Under the pieces are notes generated by a model, which saw nothing but the letters and a program-made list of their open reading frames with translations, did not search any database and was not told where the DNA came from. Below are positions 63,101 through 64,000 of a stretch of 64,000 nt of DNA, one piece after another; the first letter of the stretch is position 1; every line of letters begins with the position of its first letter. The position numbers and the translations under genes are program-made. The DNA is from Methylobacterium phyllostachyos. Lineage in GTDB: Bacteria > Pseudomonadota > Alphaproteobacteria > Rhizobiales > Beijerinckiaceae. The stretch covers positions 1 through 64,000 of the forward strand of contig NZ_FNHS01000008.1 in the NCBI RefSeq assembly GCF_900103445.1, in the 5' to 3' direction.

Positions 63101-64000
63101 TCAGGCGCTGGGTCCGGGACGATCGAGGGCCGGCATCGCGTCCCGGGGAATCACGGCGCCGCGATGCCCGATCACCGTGCCGGCGAGGCGGTGCGCCCGG
63201 GTCGCCGCCGCCTCCGGGGCCTGGCCGGCGATCCGGGCGGCGAGATAGCCCGCCGCGAAGCTGTCGCCCGCGGCCGTCGTATCGACCACCCGTGCGGCCG
63301 GTTCGGCCGGCACCACCGTGTCGGAGGTGCTGTGCAGCACCCGGGCCACGGGCTCGGGACCGGTCGAGGCCTTCAGCACGATCTCGGCCCTGCCGCGGTG
63401 GCGCAGCACCTCGCCGTCGCCCGCGTCGCCGAAGAGCCAGTCCAGATCTTCCACCGAGGCGAAGATCAGGTCGGCCTGCGCCAGGGCCGTCCGGAAGGCG
63501 GCCCGGGCGACCTCCCGCACGGGCCAGCCGCGCGGCCGGTAATTGGTGTCGAAGGCGACGCGCCCGCCCCGGCCGCGCAGGGCCGCCAGGGTCTCGAACA
63601 GGGCGGCACGGCCGGCCTCGCCGTAGAGCGAGAGGCTGATGCCGGACAGGTAGACGAGGTCGTAGGCTGCCAGGGCGGCCCGGGTCTCGGCGGCGCCCGG
63701 TTCGGCGAAGAGATCGCGGGCCGCGGCCTGATCGCGCCAGTAGTGGAAGCTGCGCTCGCCGGCCGCGTCGGTGCGGATGATGTAGAGGCCCGGCATCCGG
63801 CCGGGCAGCCGGCGGACCCGGCCGAGGCCGATCCCCTCCCGCCCCCACGCCGCCGCCATCTCGTCGCTCCAGACGTCGTCGCCCAGCGCCGTCACGTAGT
63901 CGACCGCGACGCCGAGGCGCGCGAGGTAGAGCGCGGTGTTCAGCGTGTCGCCGCCGAAGCCGCGGGCCAAGCTCCCGTCCGATTGCTCAGACAATTCGAC
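63101..64000 (-). CDS. PfkB-family sugar kinase (N-terminus cut by window edge)
   Basis: The coding frame runs past the window end at 64000, so the N-terminal start is missing. The visible part (about 299 residues) has the pfkB nucleoside/sugar-kinase fold: GFGGDTLNTALYLARLG, then FDTNYRPRGWP near the middle, and the catalytic signature VDTTAAGDSFAAGYLAARI, where the Asp of GD is the base. It resembles 2-keto-3-deoxygluconate kinase types more than ribokinase, but the substrate is not certain. Confidence 0.85.
   Translation of the reverse strand, partial: VELSEQSDGSLARGFGGDTLNTALYLARLGVAVDYVTALGDDVWSDEMAAAWGREGIGLGRVRRLPGRMPGLYIIRTDAAGERSFHYWRDQAAARDLFAEPGAAETRAALAAYDLVYLSGISLSLYGEAGRAALFETLAALRGRGGRVAFDTNYRPRGWPVREVARAAFRTALAQADLIFASVEDLDWLFGDAGDGEVLRHRGRAEIVLKASTGPEPVARVLHSTSDTVVPAEPAARVVDTTAAGDSFAAGYLAARIAGQAPEAAATRAHRLAGTVIGHRGAVIPRDAMPALDRPGPSA

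Overview
The window reads as chromosomal DNA of a high-GC alphaproteobacterium, most likely a Methylobacterium/Methylorubrum relative. The grounds are about 70% GC in most genes, heavy use of GTG starts, a class I lysyl-tRNA synthetase, an IalB-type exported protein, HWE and hybrid PAS kinases, a malyl-CoA-lyase-type CoA-ester lyase, and a PAS/LOV photoreceptor kinase. No rRNA, convincing tRNA, CRISPR array, phage or intact insertion sequence was found.

Layout. (1) 1-6.3 kb: a surface-polysaccharide locus (gmd, an unknown protein, a GT4 and a tandem-GT2 glycosyltransferase). Its middle is clearly AT-richer than the rest and is separated by GC-rich stretches without genes, which suggests an acquired or decaying island. 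(2) 7.3-14.5 kb: a sensory module of a LOV-PAS hybrid kinase, a PAS hybrid kinase, an HWE kinase and a lone receiver. (3) 14.8-17.1 kb: two overlapping small secreted proteins, then an acyl-CoA dehydrogenase/cytochrome b561 pair on the minus strand. (4) 17.3-21 kb: a benzoylformate-decarboxylase-like ThDP enzyme, then mntH and mntR diverging across a perfect palindrome. (5) 21.1-29.2 kb: a transglutaminase / circularly permuted ATP-grasp / alpha-E cluster with a divergent zinc-ribbon metallopeptidase. (6) 29.4-32.3 kb: a PPOX-family flavoprotein, lysK and a ParE-type toxin-antitoxin pair. (7) 32.4-40 kb: a solute-binding protein, an unusual membrane glycosyltransferase, small orphans, mazG, a chemoreceptor and a DUF892 ferritin-like protein. 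(8) 40.2-46.7 kb: an overlapping pabB-pabA-pabC-doxX unit, then rimO and an AmpG-type transporter. (9) 46.8-53.3 kb: a Tlde1-like L,D-transpeptidase-fold protein and a CoA-ester lyase, then five genes enclosed by two 153-bp inverted repeats. (10) 53.6-64 kb: an IalB-like protein, a degenerate adenylate-forming protein, a degenerate receiver, a UbiH-family monooxygenase, a dehalogenase-like hydrolase, recG, a small membrane protein with a strong terminator, a DUF502 protein and a PfkB sugar kinase cut by the window edge.

Working together. The clearest functional units are the light/redox-type signalling module, the Mn uptake switch (mntR/mntH), the amidoligase-transglutaminase cluster and the p-aminobenzoate operon. 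A family of four 94-95-bp imperfect palindromes is scattered between genes, three of the four between convergent genes. The most interesting items are the transglutaminase/ATP-grasp cluster, the LOV-kinase module, the dispersed palindrome family and the inverted-repeat-bounded 3.9-kb segment.
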